Of a DNA stretch of 64,000 bases, positions 26,383 through 34,780 are shown in pieces. How positions within the stretch are numbered: the first letter of the stretch is position 1; the number at the start of each line of letters is the position of its first letter. The translations under genes were made by a program, and so were the position numbers. The notes below the pieces were generated by a model that saw only the letters and a list, made by a program, of their open reading frames with translations, was not told the origin of the DNA and made no database searches. The DNA is from Acidobacteriota bacterium (GTDB lineage Bacteria > Acidobacteriota > Thermoanaerobaculia > Multivoradales > Multivoraceae). Where the stretch lies: positions 1,455,778 to 1,519,777 of the forward strand of contig JAPOWR010000001.1 of the NCBI GenBank assembly GCA_026707545.1, given 5' to 3'.

Positions 26383-27681
26383 CTATGCAGCCGCCAGGGC
26401 GCGGTCGAGGTCGCGGATCAGGTCGTCGACCGTCTCCAGACCGATCGAGAGCCGGACGACTTCCGGCCCGGCGCCGGCCGCGGCGCGCTGCTCGTCGCTC
26501 AGTTGACGGTGGGTGGTCGAGGCGGGATGGAGGATCAGGGAGCGGGCGTCGCCGACGTTCGCCAGGTGCGAGAAGAGATCGCAACCCTCCACGACGCGGA
26601 TGCCAGCGTCGTAGCCGCCGCGAACGCCAAAGGTGAACACCGAGCCGGCGCCGTTCGGCATGTACTTCGCGGCCAGGTCACGGTACGGGCTCGCCGGCAG
26701 CCCCGCGTAGGAAACCCACTCGACCTTCGGATGTCCCTCCAACCACTCGGCCACCCGCAGCGCGTTTCCGCAGTGACGCTCCATCCGCAGAGACAGCGTT
26801 TCGAGGCCCAGCAGGATCAGGAAGGCGTTCATCGGCGCCATCGTGGCGCCCAGATCGCGCAGACCGACGGCGTGAGCGTGGGTCGTGAAGGCCAGGTCGC
26901 CGAAGGTCTCGCTGAACTTCAGCCCGTGGTAGGCCGGCTCCGGCTCGGAGAGGCCGGGAAAGCGTCCGGAAGCGCCCCAGTCGAAGCGGCCGCTGTCGAT
27001 CACCGCGCCCCCGATCACCGTGCCGTTGCCGGAAAGGAACTTGGTCGCCGAGTGGACGACCACGTCGGCACCCCACTCCATCGGCCGGCAGAGCCACGGG
27101 GTCGCCAGGGTGCTGTCGACGATCAGCACGGCCCCGGACGCCTTCGTCAGTCCGGCGAGAGCCTCCAGATCCGAGACGACGCCGCCGGGGTTGGCCAGGC
27201 TTTCGATGAACAGTGCCTTGGCGCCCGCGTCCAGCGCCGCCTCGACAGCGGTCAGGTCCTCCGTGTCGACGAAGTCGCAGTGCCAGTCGAACTTCGCGAA
27301 CGTTCTGCTGAACTGCGTGATGGAACCGCCATAGAGCCGGTTCGAGGCAACGAACCGCGAGCCAGGCTCCATCAAGGGGAAGAACGCGAGGACCTGGGCG
27401 GCGTGGCCCGACGCACAGCAGGCGGCCCCGCGTCCTCCTTCCAGGCTCGCCAGCCGCTGCTCCAGGGCGGCCACGGTCGGATTCCCCAGGCGGGAGTAGA
27501 TGAACCCGAACGTCTGCAGATTGAACAGCGACGCGGCGTGATCCGCGTCGTGGAACGCATACGCCGTGTTCTGGAAGATCGGCGTCTGCCTGGCGCCGGA
27601 GATTGGTTCCGGGACGGCCCCGGCGTGGATCATCCGGGTCTCGAACCCCCAGTCCGGCTCCCGCGGACCCTTCAAGCTCAC
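26383..27681 (-). CDS. metY: O-acetylhomoserine (thiol)-lyase / sulfhydrylase
   Basis: 432 residues from GTG at 27681, which overlaps the stop of the CoA-binding gene (GTGA). Cys/Met metabolism PLP family: 'PIFQNTAYAFHDADHAASLFNLQTFGFIYSRLGNPT', 'VESLANPGG'-type region read as 'FIESLANPGGVVSDLEAL', PLP Lys in 'VVHSATKFLSGNGTVIGG', and C-terminal 'SIGLETVDDLIRDLDRAL'. Joins sulfide to O-acetylhomoserine to give homocysteine. Downstream genes make sulfide from sulfate (cysH, siroheme), so this is the sulfide sink of the cluster. Confidence 0.93.
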   Translation of the reverse strand: MSLKGPREPDWGFETRMIHAGAVPEPISGARQTPIFQNTAYAFHDADHAASLFNLQTFGFIYSRLGNPTVAALEQRLASLEGGRGAACCASGHAAQVLAFFPLMEPGSRFVASNRLYGGSITQFSRTFAKFDWHCDFVDTEDLTAVEAALDAGAKALFIESLANPGGVVSDLEALAGLTKASGAVLIVDSTLATPWLCRPMEWGADVVVHSATKFLSGNGTVIGGAVIDSGRFDWGASGRFPGLSEPEPAYHGLKFSETFGDLAFTTHAHAVGLRDLGATMAPMNAFLILLGLETLSLRMERHCGNALRVAEWLEGHPKVEWVSYAGLPASPYRDLAAKYMPNGAGSVFTFGVRGGYDAGIRVVEGCDLFSHLANVGDARSLILHPASTTHRQLSDEQRAAAGAGPEVVRLSIGLETVDDLIRDLDRALAAA

Positions 27682-28208
27682 CCCGACCTTCCGCGTCCGG
27701 GGGCAGGCACCAGCCGCGGGCGCCGGCTGGAAATCACGCCGCTGTCGACGCCGCCCCAACCCAGCTCGCCCCACAGGCGGCCGTACTCGATCTTCGGGCA
27801 GCGATTCATGATCACGGTCAGCCCAGCCGCCTCGGCCTCGGCAGCGGCCTCGTCGTTGCGCACGCCAAGCTGCATCCAGACCACCTCGATTCCCTTCTCC
27901 TCGCGCAGCCGGATCGCATCCCTGGTGATCTCCAGAGCCGCGTCCGAGCCGCGGAAGACATCGACCATGTCGACCGGCGCCGGAACGTCCGCCAGGGACG
28001 CACGAGCCGGCTCACCGAGGATGGACGCCCCTCCCGCCGCCGCCCGGGGATTCACCGGGATCACGCGGTATCCCTTCTCCTGCAGGTACTTCATGGCGAA
28101 GTTCGAGGGACGCTTCCAGTTCGGCGAGGCGCCGACCATGGCGATGGTTCGCACCCGGCGCAGGATGCCGGCGAGCAGCGCGTCGCTGTAGGTGAGGGCG
28201 GAAGTCAC
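27678..28208 (-). CDS. CoA-binding Rossmann protein (YccU-like)
   Basis: 176 residues from GTG at 28208; a longer frame to 28265 adds an Arg-rich stretch not typical of the family. Small CoA-binding domain related to the alpha subunit of succinyl-CoA synthetase: 'RTIAMVGASPNWKRPSNFAMKYLQEKGYRVIPVNP', 'VDMVDVFRGSDAALEITRDAI', 'EVVWMQLGVRNDEAAAEAEAAGLTVIMNRCPKIEYGR'. Function of the family is poorly known. Its stop overlaps the metY start by 4 bases. Confidence 0.9.
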   Translation of the reverse strand: MTSALTYSDALLAGILRRVRTIAMVGASPNWKRPSNFAMKYLQEKGYRVIPVNPRAAAGGASILGEPARASLADVPAPVDMVDVFRGSDAALEITRDAIRLREEKGIEVVWMQLGVRNDEAAAEAEAAGLTVIMNRCPKIEYGRLWGELGWGGVDSGVISSRRPRLVPAPGRGRSG

Positions 28209-28242
28209 CGCGCGGATGTTAGCGCCGGTCGCCCGTCGGCGG

Positions 28243-29409
28243 TCAGCGCGGCGGATGGGCCGCAAGACCCTCCTCGTCCGGCTCCGTGCCCCAACCGGGA
28301 GTGTCCGGCACGATCAGGCAGCCGTCCTCGAACTCCGGCTCACAGGTGAAGACCTCTCCGTCCCAGGGCAGCCGGTCGATGTCCGTCTCCATGATCCGCA
28401 GGTTCGGCACCGCGGCGCTCATGTGCGCGTTCATCATCGTCGCCAGGTGGCCGTAGTAGTTGTGCGGCGCCACGTTCACCTCGTGGGCTCCCGCCAGGGC
28501 GGCGATCTTCATCGACTGCCAGACGCCGTTCCAGACGGCGTCGATGATCGCCACGTCGACCGCCTCCGCGCGCAGGAATGGCAGAAAGGCGGCGGGCGTG
28601 ATCAAGGTCTCGCAGGAGCTGATCGGGTGCCCGCTCTCCTGACGAACGGTCGCCAGACCTTCCGCCGACGGCGTGTCGATCTCGATCCAGAAGAGGTCGA
28701 GGTCCGAGAGCGCCCGCACGATCTGGCGGTAGCCCGAGATCTTCGCGTTGAAGTTCAGGTCGAGCAGGATGTCCATGTCCGGTCCGGCCCCCTCGCGCAG
28801 CGCCTCGAGGTGCCGCCTTAGGTTCGAGATGACCTTGCGGTCGACGTTCTGGCCGGGCTCGAAGGGCCGGCCGAAGCCAGGCGCCCAGCCCCGGGGCGCG
28901 CCGCTCGCGTAGTCGAAGATGTTCGTCTTGAGCGCTGTGAAGCCGCTTTCGCGGACCTCCTCTCCCAGGGCGACGACTCCTTCGATGTCGGTGATCGCGT
29001 TCCCGTAGACCTGAGGCAACCCGATCCGCCACGTCGCGCAGTGCGACCAGTACACACGCACCCGCTCCCGTACGCGCCCGCCCAAGAGATCGCAGCACGG
29101 GACGCCAAGTTCCTTCGCCCGGGCATCCAGCAGCGCGTTCTCGATCGCCCCGATCGCCATCGCCATGACGCCGGACATCGACTGCCGCGCCCGCGTCAGC
29201 AGACGCTGGTAGATCCGCTCCAGGTCGGCAACGCGCATGCCGACGATCACTTCGCCGAGCTGCTCGATCACCGTGGTCACGCCGAGCGCGCCCTGGTGCT
29301 GGTCGTACTCGCTCCAGCCGACCAGCCCCTCGTCGGTGATCAGCTTGACGAAGTGGTAGTTCCGCCAACCGGCGTCGCAGTGGCGAGTTTCGATGCGAGC
29401 GACGTTCAT
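28243..29409 (-). CDS. Enolase-superfamily enzyme (mandelate racemase/muconate lactonizing type)
   Basis: 388 residues from ATG at 29409, which overlaps the stop of the CoA-transferase gene (ATGA). Metal-dependent abstraction of an alpha-proton from a carboxylate. Barrel residues seen: Lys in 'GFTALKTNIFD', metal Asp in 'DILLDLNFNAKI', Glu in 'WIEIDTPS', Glu in 'PISSCETL', and a His in 'VNVAPHNYYGH' that could serve as second base. This is the mandelate-racemase-like subgroup, often sugar-acid dehydratase or racemase. Clustered with ACAD and CaiB, the likely substrate is a hydroxy or branched acid rather than a simple sugar acid (inference). Confidence 0.9.
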   Translation of the reverse strand: MNVARIETRHCDAGWRNYHFVKLITDEGLVGWSEYDQHQGALGVTTVIEQLGEVIVGMRVADLERIYQRLLTRARQSMSGVMAMAIGAIENALLDARAKELGVPCCDLLGGRVRERVRVYWSHCATWRIGLPQVYGNAITDIEGVVALGEEVRESGFTALKTNIFDYASGAPRGWAPGFGRPFEPGQNVDRKVISNLRRHLEALREGAGPDMDILLDLNFNAKISGYRQIVRALSDLDLFWIEIDTPSAEGLATVRQESGHPISSCETLITPAAFLPFLRAEAVDVAIIDAVWNGVWQSMKIAALAGAHEVNVAPHNYYGHLATMMNAHMSAAVPNLRIMETDIDRLPWDGEVFTCEPEFEDGCLIVPDTPGWGTEPDEEGLAAHPPR

Positions 29410-30581
29410 GCGGTGCTCCTCTCCGTGGCCACTGGACCACCCAGCCAGTCCCGAACCACGTCCTCGGTGTCCCGTCCCAGGGAGGGATTCGGCTCGAGCG
29501 GTCCGGACGGTTGCCCCTCGAACCGAATCGGACTGGTAGGCAGCCCGATGCTGCCCAGGGCCGAATGATCGACTGTCTCGAAGAAACCGCGCTCCCAGAG
29601 GTGCGGATCCGAGTTGACCTCGGCCAGGTCGCGGACCGGCGCGCACGGTACGCGGCGGAAGCGCGCTGCCTCGTTGATCTCGGCACGGGTCAGGGCGGCG
29701 GTCCACTCCGCGACCAGGCCGTCCGTCTCGTCCCGATGGGCGACGCGGGCCTCGTTGGTCCGGAACCGCCGGTCGGCGGTCAGATCCTCCCGCTCCATCG
29801 CTCCCAGCAGGTTGCGCCAGTGCCTTTCCGTGATGCAGATAAGTGCCACGTGACCGTCACGGCACGGGTACACGTTGTAGGGCGACACGCGCCCGTGCCG
29901 GTTGCCGGAGCGTCCCGGGAGCGTCCCCTCGTGGTGCATCACCCCAAGCTGGGAAAGCAGCGTCGGATAGACCGCCTCCTGCATCGCCACTTCGACCAGT
30001 CGACCCGTTCCCGTGCGCTCCCGTTCGTAGAGGGCACTGACGACGCCTGCGTAGAGGTGCGTTCCGCCAAGGAAGTCGATGAACGCCGGACCGGCCTTGA
30101 GCGGATCGCCGCCGACCACGCCGTTGACGCTCATCACCCCCGACCAGGCCTGGACTGTAATGTCCATGCCAAGCGACTCATGGTCGGGACCGCTCAGGCC
30201 GTAGGCGGTGCCCGAGGCGTAGATCAAACGCGGGTTCAGCTTGCGGAGCATCTTCCAGCCCACGCCGAGCCGGTCCAGCACGCCTGGTGCGAAGTTCTCG
30301 ATCAGCACGTCCGCGACCCCGGCCAGCCGTCGCAACAGTTCCCTACCCTCCTCCTGCTTCAGATCGCAGGTCACGGAGCGCTTGTTCGTGTTCAGGAAGG
30401 CGAGCGGAAAGGAGGGCGGCCCGCCGTGGGCTTCGCGCCGCCGTAGCGGCTCGCCGCGCGGCGGCTCCACCTTGACCACGTCCGCGCCGGCCTGGGCGAG
30501 CAGGAAGCCGGCATACGGCCCCTGGTAGACCTGACCCAGGTCCAGGACGCGGATCCCGGCGAGAGGTCTGGGCGCCTTCAA
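29406..30581 (-). CDS. Class III (CaiB/BaiF) CoA-transferase
   Basis: 391 residues, TTG start at 30581 in a TTGA overlap with the upstream ACAD stop. Moves CoA between carboxylic acids. Family blocks: 'LAGIRVLDLGQVYQGPYAGFLLAQAGADVVKVEPPRGEP', 'NTNKRSVTCDLKQEEGRELLRRL', 'DVLIENFAPGVLDRLG', 'NPRLIYASGTAYGLSGPD', catalytic Asp in 'SLGMDITVQAWSGVM', 'GTHLYAGVVSALYERERTGTG'. Sandwiched between ACAD and an enolase-superfamily gene with 4-base overlaps, so the three are one translational unit. Confidence 0.94.
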   Translation of the reverse strand: MKAPRPLAGIRVLDLGQVYQGPYAGFLLAQAGADVVKVEPPRGEPLRRREAHGGPPSFPLAFLNTNKRSVTCDLKQEEGRELLRRLAGVADVLIENFAPGVLDRLGVGWKMLRKLNPRLIYASGTAYGLSGPDHESLGMDITVQAWSGVMSVNGVVGGDPLKAGPAFIDFLGGTHLYAGVVSALYERERTGTGRLVEVAMQEAVYPTLLSQLGVMHHEGTLPGRSGNRHGRVSPYNVYPCRDGHVALICITERHWRNLLGAMEREDLTADRRFRTNEARVAHRDETDGLVAEWTAALTRAEINEAARFRRVPCAPVRDLAEVNSDPHLWERGFFETVDHSALGSIGLPTSPIRFEGQPSGPLEPNPSLGRDTEDVVRDWLGGPVATERSTA

Positions 30582-31744
30582 TGGAACGAACCGCCGATCA
30601 CGTCGCGGGCCACGATGAGGCGCTGGATCTCGTTCGGCCCCTCGCCCACGCGGCGGATGCGCAGCTCCCGGTACCAGCGCTCGAGCGGCAGGTCCTTCGT
30701 CATGCCGTAGCCGCCGTGGATCTGCATCGCGCGGTCGACGACGCGGCTCGCACCCTCGCTCGCCACCAGCTTGCAGATCGCCGCCTCCGTCCGGAACGGC
30801 TTGCCTGCATCCGCGCGCGCCGCGGCCTCCAGGGTCAACGCCCTGGCGGTCCGCAAGTCGATCTCGTTGTCGACGATCATCCACTGCACCGCCTGCCGCG
30901 TCGCCAGGTAGTCGCCGAACGTCTTGCGCGTCTTGGCGTAGGCGATCGCCATCTCCTGCGCCTTGAGCGCCACGCCGACGCAGCCCGCGGCGTAGGGGAT
31001 GCGGTTGCGGCTCAGCCGGTCGTTGGCGATCGCGAAGCCCTGGTTCACCTCGCCGAGCACGTTCCGGCCGGGCACCCGCACCCGGTTGAACTCGAGTTCC
31101 GCCGCGTAGTGGGTGGAGCGCAGGGTGTGGACGATACGCCGTACCCGGAAGCCGGGCATGTCCGTATCGACCAGGAAGCAGGTGATCCCCTTGCGGCCGA
31201 GTTCCGGGTCGGTCCGCGCGAAGACGATGCCGAAGTCCGCCTTGTCGGCGCCGGAAATGAACGTCTTCTCTCCGTCGAGGATCCAGTCGTCGCCGTCGCG
31301 CACCGCGGTCGTGCGGATGGCGCGGGCCGGATCGCTGCCTCCGGAGGGCTCGGTCAGGGCGAAGAAACCACGCTTCTCCCCTCGAAGCACCGGATAGAGG
31401 TAACGCTCCTTCTGGCCGTCGTCCGCCTCGTACAACTGCGCCAGCCCGGCGCCGCCGAACACCCCGTAGCAGGGCGCGTACAGACCGGCCCGGTGCTGCG
31501 CCATCTCGAAGGCCATCAGCGTCCTGGTGACCAGGTCGATCCCGGGACCGCCGTACTCCTCCGGGATGTCCAGCCCGTAGAAGCCGAGTTCCTTCGTCAT
31601 CGCCACCAGCCGGTCACGGTGGCGTGGCGGCAGTTCGCTCGCGTCCGGGTCCAGGTCGGTCTCGAGCGGAACGATCTCCTCGCGTACGAAGCGGCGCACG
31701 GTCTCGAGGATCAGTCTCTGCTCGGTGCTGAGTTCGAAGTCCAT
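30578..31744 (-). CDS. Acyl-CoA dehydrogenase
   Basis: 388 residues, ATG at 31744. FAD enzyme: 'FFALTEPSGGSDPARAIRTTA', 'WILDGEKTFISGADKADFGIVFART', 'QIHGGYGMTKDLPLERWYRELRIRRVGEGPNEIQRLIVARD'. The glutamate in 'GEGPNEIQ' region is replaced relative to canonical short-chain enzymes, and 'RVGEGPNEI' is the usual signature near the C-terminus. First enzyme gene of the CoA-transferase/enolase-superfamily unit. Confidence 0.94.
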   Translation of the reverse strand: MDFELSTEQRLILETVRRFVREEIVPLETDLDPDASELPPRHRDRLVAMTKELGFYGLDIPEEYGGPGIDLVTRTLMAFEMAQHRAGLYAPCYGVFGGAGLAQLYEADDGQKERYLYPVLRGEKRGFFALTEPSGGSDPARAIRTTAVRDGDDWILDGEKTFISGADKADFGIVFARTDPELGRKGITCFLVDTDMPGFRVRRIVHTLRSTHYAAELEFNRVRVPGRNVLGEVNQGFAIANDRLSRNRIPYAAGCVGVALKAQEMAIAYAKTRKTFGDYLATRQAVQWMIVDNEIDLRTARALTLEAAARADAGKPFRTEAAICKLVASEGASRVVDRAMQIHGGYGMTKDLPLERWYRELRIRRVGEGPNEIQRLIVARDVIGGSFH

Positions 31745-31748
31745 CCGT

Positions 31749-32096
31749 TCAGCCCCCGGGGGCGCCGATCCGGCCCACCCGCCGGTCGCCCCGGCTCTCC
31801 GCATTGCCGGCCGGCAGTTCGCCGTGGTCGGCCAGGTAAACCGCCAGCAGTTCCTCGAAGCGGCTCCAGTACTGCATCGTGACCTCGTAACGGAAGCACG
31901 TCGCGTCTTCGTGCTTCGCCGCGACCTCGGCGATCTCGCTGCGCAGACCGAAGCGGGACCGGCCGCCGGCAAACCCCAGTTCCAGGGTCGAGCCGTCCTC
32001 GTCGCCGATCTCGAACACGCCCAACTGTCCCGGCAACGCGGCGACCGCCGCATCGTCCAGGTCCAGCCAGGGCTTGGTGAGCCGCACTCCGCTCAT
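31749..32096 (-). CDS. Small conserved-looking protein of unknown function
   Basis: 115 residues from ATG at 32096; an earlier in-frame ATG at 32141 lies in the likely promoter region. Pattern 'PWLDLDDAAVAALPGQLGVFEIGDEDGSTLELGFAGG' followed by 'SEIAEVAAKHEDATCFRYEVTMQYWSRFEELLAVYLADHGELP' suggests a compact alpha/beta fold, faintly like GIY-YIG-related domains (F-E-I... and R-Y-E-V-T strands), but no catalytic residues are certain. Ends 4 bases before the ACAD start, so it is the first gene of the long minus-strand run. Confidence 0.65.
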   Translation of the reverse strand: MSGVRLTKPWLDLDDAAVAALPGQLGVFEIGDEDGSTLELGFAGGRSRFGLRSEIAEVAAKHEDATCFRYEVTMQYWSRFEELLAVYLADHGELPAGNAESRGDRRVGRIGAPGG

Positions 32097-33438
32097 CCTG
32101 CTGCCCCGATCATCGGCGGATCGTATCTCGCGCTGTGTCACAATCCGCGCCGCCCTGTCTGATCAGCATCTTCCTCCCGACATCGCCGCTCCCGACACCA
32201 CGCCTCCCGGCGCCGATGCGGATGCGGCCCTCCTGGATGGGATCCGCGTCGTCGAATTGGCCACGATCGTGATGGCGCCTTCCGCCTGTGCGATCCTCTC
32301 CGACTTCGGCGCCGAGGTCATCAAGATCGAGGCGCCGGGAAGAGGCGATATCTACCGCTACTTCCAGGATCTTCCGGGGATGCCGGATTCGGAGATCCCC
32401 TACTGCTTCCTGCTCGACGGCCGCAACAAGAAGAGCGTCGTAATCGATCTCAAGCAGGAAAGCGGTCAGGCCATCGGGCACCGGCTGGTCGAAACCGCCG
32501 ACGTCTTCCTGACCAACTGCCACAACTCGGTGCTCGAGGCTCTCGGCATGACCTGGAACCGTCTTCGGCAGGTCAACCCGCGGCTCATCTTCGCGCACGG
32601 CACCGGCTACGGCCACACTGGCCCGGAAGCCGAGAAGCCGGGCTACGACCAGGTCTGTTACTGGACACGCTCGGGGCTCGTCGCGACATTCACACCGGTC
32701 GACGGCTACCTCGGACCGCTCGGCTGCGGCACCGGCGACCACCCGACCGGCGTCACGCTGTTCTCAGCGGTGCTGGCAGGCCTGCTGAAGCGCGAGCGCA
32801 CCGGCGTCGGCACGTACGTCACGACATCGCTCCTCGCGGCCGGGGCCTGGGCCAACGCGTGCGCCATTCAGGCCAAGCTGGTCGGTGCGGAGTTCCATCA
32901 AAAACGGCCGCGCGAGCACACCATGAACTTCGGCCAGCTCTACTACCGCACCCGCGACGACCGCCTGATCAAGTTGAGCATCGTCGAACAGGACCGGGAG
33001 TGGGTGCGCTTCTGCCATGCCCTCGACCGCCCCGATCTGATCGACGACGAGCGCTTCTGCACGACACCGGAGCGGATCGAGAACATGCCCGAGTTCGTGG
33101 CCCTGCTCGACATCGATTTCGCCCAGCGGGACTTCGCCGAGTGGAGCGAACGCTTCACGCGCTACGAGATCGCCTACAGCCTCGTCTCGAATCTGGACGA
33201 CATCGTCGCCGACGAGCAGTTGGAAGCGATCGGCGTGTTCCGCGACCTGGACCATCCCCGGTATGGCCGCCTGCGAACCGTCGACAGTCCCGTGTTCATC
33301 GAGGGCGAGAACAAGGTGGAGCCACAGCCGGCTCCCGAACTCGGCGAACACACCGGTGACCTGCTACGGGAGCTTGGTCTCGACGCCACCGAGATCGCGA
33401 GCCTCGCCGACGAGGGAGTGATCTCCGGACGGCTCTGA
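32074..33438 (+). CDS. Class III (CaiB/BaiF) CoA-transferase
   Basis: Up to 454 residues. The family core starts at 'LLDGIRVVELATIVMAPSACAILSDFGAEVIKIEAPGRGD' (nt about 32235), and the only canonical start before it is GTG 32074, which would overlap the divergent gene by 23 bases and add about 50 non-family residues; a CTG near 32155 is an alternative. Core motifs: 'KKSVVIDLKQESGQ', 'FAHGTGYGHTGPEAEKPGYDQVCYWTRSGL' with catalytic Asp, 'GTGDHPTGVTLFSAVLAGLLKRERTGVG'. Followed by an ACAD gene 75 bases on. Confidence 0.9.
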   Translation: MVSRTPLILLPRSSADRISRCVTIRAALSDQHLPPDIAAPDTTPPGADADAALLDGIRVVELATIVMAPSACAILSDFGAEVIKIEAPGRGDIYRYFQDLPGMPDSEIPYCFLLDGRNKKSVVIDLKQESGQAIGHRLVETADVFLTNCHNSVLEALGMTWNRLRQVNPRLIFAHGTGYGHTGPEAEKPGYDQVCYWTRSGLVATFTPVDGYLGPLGCGTGDHPTGVTLFSAVLAGLLKRERTGVGTYVTTSLLAAGAWANACAIQAKLVGAEFHQKRPREHTMNFGQLYYRTRDDRLIKLSIVEQDREWVRFCHALDRPDLIDDERFCTTPERIENMPEFVALLDIDFAQRDFAEWSERFTRYEIAYSLVSNLDDIVADEQLEAIGVFRDLDHPRYGRLRTVDSPVFIEGENKVEPQPAPELGEHTGDLLRELGLDATEIASLADEGVISGRL

Positions 33439-33513
33439 ATCGGCCGCCAATCCCGCATACAATCGCCCGCTCAGCATTACCCACACACCACCGAGCAGCC
33501 CAGGAGACGATCC

Positions 33514-34743
33514 ATGGACTTTCAGGACTCACCTCAGGAGGCCGCCTTCCGCGCCGAAGCGCGCGCCTGGCTCGAAGCGAACGCCGAACTTCTGCCCCCC
33601 GGCGGCACCTCGCGGTTCGACGGCCTGCCCGAGCAGGAGGGCCTGGCCGCGGCCAAGGAGTGGCAACAGAAGAAGTACGACGACGACTGGGCCTGCATCA
33701 CCTGGCCCAGGGAGCACGGAGGCCGCGGCGCCACGTTCATGGAGGGGGTGATCTGGGCGCAGGAAGAGGCGAAGTTCGACGTCCCCGACGGCTACCTGGG
33801 CATCGGCCACGGCACCTGCGCGCCGGCGATCATGGCCCATGGCACCGACGAGCAGAAGAGCCGCTACCTGCCCAAACTGGCCAGCGGCGAGGAGGTCTGG
33901 TGCCAGCTCTTCTCCGAACCGGGAGCAGGTTCCGATCTGGCGGGGCTACGGACGCGCGCCGAGCGCGACGGCGACGAGTGGGTGGTCAACGGCCAGAAGG
34001 TCTGGAACTCTGGCGCCCACTACGCCGACTGGGGCATTCTGGTTACGCGGCACGATCCCAGCGTGCCCAAGCACAAGGGACTGACCTTCTTCGTGGTCGA
34101 CATGAAATCGCCGGGCATCGACCCACGTCCGATCCGGCAGATCCCGGGCACGTCGGAGTTCAACGAGGTCTTCCTGCAGAACGTCCGGATCCCCGATCAC
34201 AACCGCCTCGGCGAGGTTGGCGCCGGCTGGCAGGTGGCGATCACCACGCTGATGAACGAGCGCCACGGCCGCTACAACATGACGCCCGACTGGAGCGATG
34301 CTCTTCGCCTCGCCTCGGAACTCGAGATCGATGGCGAACCCGCGGCGAACCAGAGTTCGGTGCGCGAGCAGATCGCCGACTGGTACGTCCAGTGCCGCGG
34401 CGTCGAGCTGACCTTCATGCGCACCCTGACCGCCATCTCCCAGGGCAAGCAACCCGGGCCCGAGAACTCGATCTGCAAGGTGATCACCGCCAGCGCCCGG
34501 CAGGACATCGCCTCGTTCGCCGCCGACCTGCTCGATTCCGCGGGCGCCGTCAGCGGACGCGAGGACGCCCCCTCGGCCGGCATGTTCCACTACGCCTACC
34601 TTGCGGCTCCCGGCATGCGGATCGCGGCCGGCACCGACGAGATCCTCCGCAACATCATCGCCGAGCGCGTCCTCACCCTGCCCGGCGAGATCCGTGTCGA
34701 CCGCGACCGGCCGTTCAACGACATCCCGACCGGCGCGAACTGA
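33514..34743 (+). CDS. Acyl-CoA dehydrogenase
   Basis: 409 residues, ATG with AGGAGA 7 bases upstream. N-terminus 'FQDSPQEAAFRAEARAWLEANA' and 'ITWPREHGGRG' belong to the long-chain/steroid-type ACAD group (FadE-like), with 'CQLFSEPGAGSDLAGLRTRAERDGDEWVVNGQKVWNSGAHYADWGILVTR' and C-terminal 'AAGTDEILRNIIAERVLTLPGEI'. FAD-dependent desaturation of an acyl-CoA. Same direction as the CoA-transferase upstream, probably co-transcribed: activate then desaturate. Ends before a short hairpin shared with the convergent gene. Confidence 0.94.
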   Translation: MDFQDSPQEAAFRAEARAWLEANAELLPPGGTSRFDGLPEQEGLAAAKEWQQKKYDDDWACITWPREHGGRGATFMEGVIWAQEEAKFDVPDGYLGIGHGTCAPAIMAHGTDEQKSRYLPKLASGEEVWCQLFSEPGAGSDLAGLRTRAERDGDEWVVNGQKVWNSGAHYADWGILVTRHDPSVPKHKGLTFFVVDMKSPGIDPRPIRQIPGTSEFNEVFLQNVRIPDHNRLGEVGAGWQVAITTLMNERHGRYNMTPDWSDALRLASELEIDGEPAANQSSVREQIADWYVQCRGVELTFMRTLTAISQGKQPGPENSICKVITASARQDIASFAADLLDSAGAVSGREDAPSAGMFHYAYLAAPGMRIAAGTDEILRNIIAERVLTLPGEIRVDRDRPFNDIPTGAN

Positions 34744-34752
34744 CCCGGTCAC

Positions 34753-34769
34753 GACCGCCGTTCGCGGTC
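34753..34769. terminator. Short hairpin between convergent genes
   Basis: GACCGC at 34753-34758 and GCGGTC at 34764-34769 form a perfect 6-bp stem with a 5-base loop, in the 37-base gap between two convergent genes. No T-run follows on either strand, so intrinsic termination is uncertain; it may mark or protect the 3' ends. Confidence 0.35.
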
Positions 34770-34780
34770 CTGCTTCGTAC

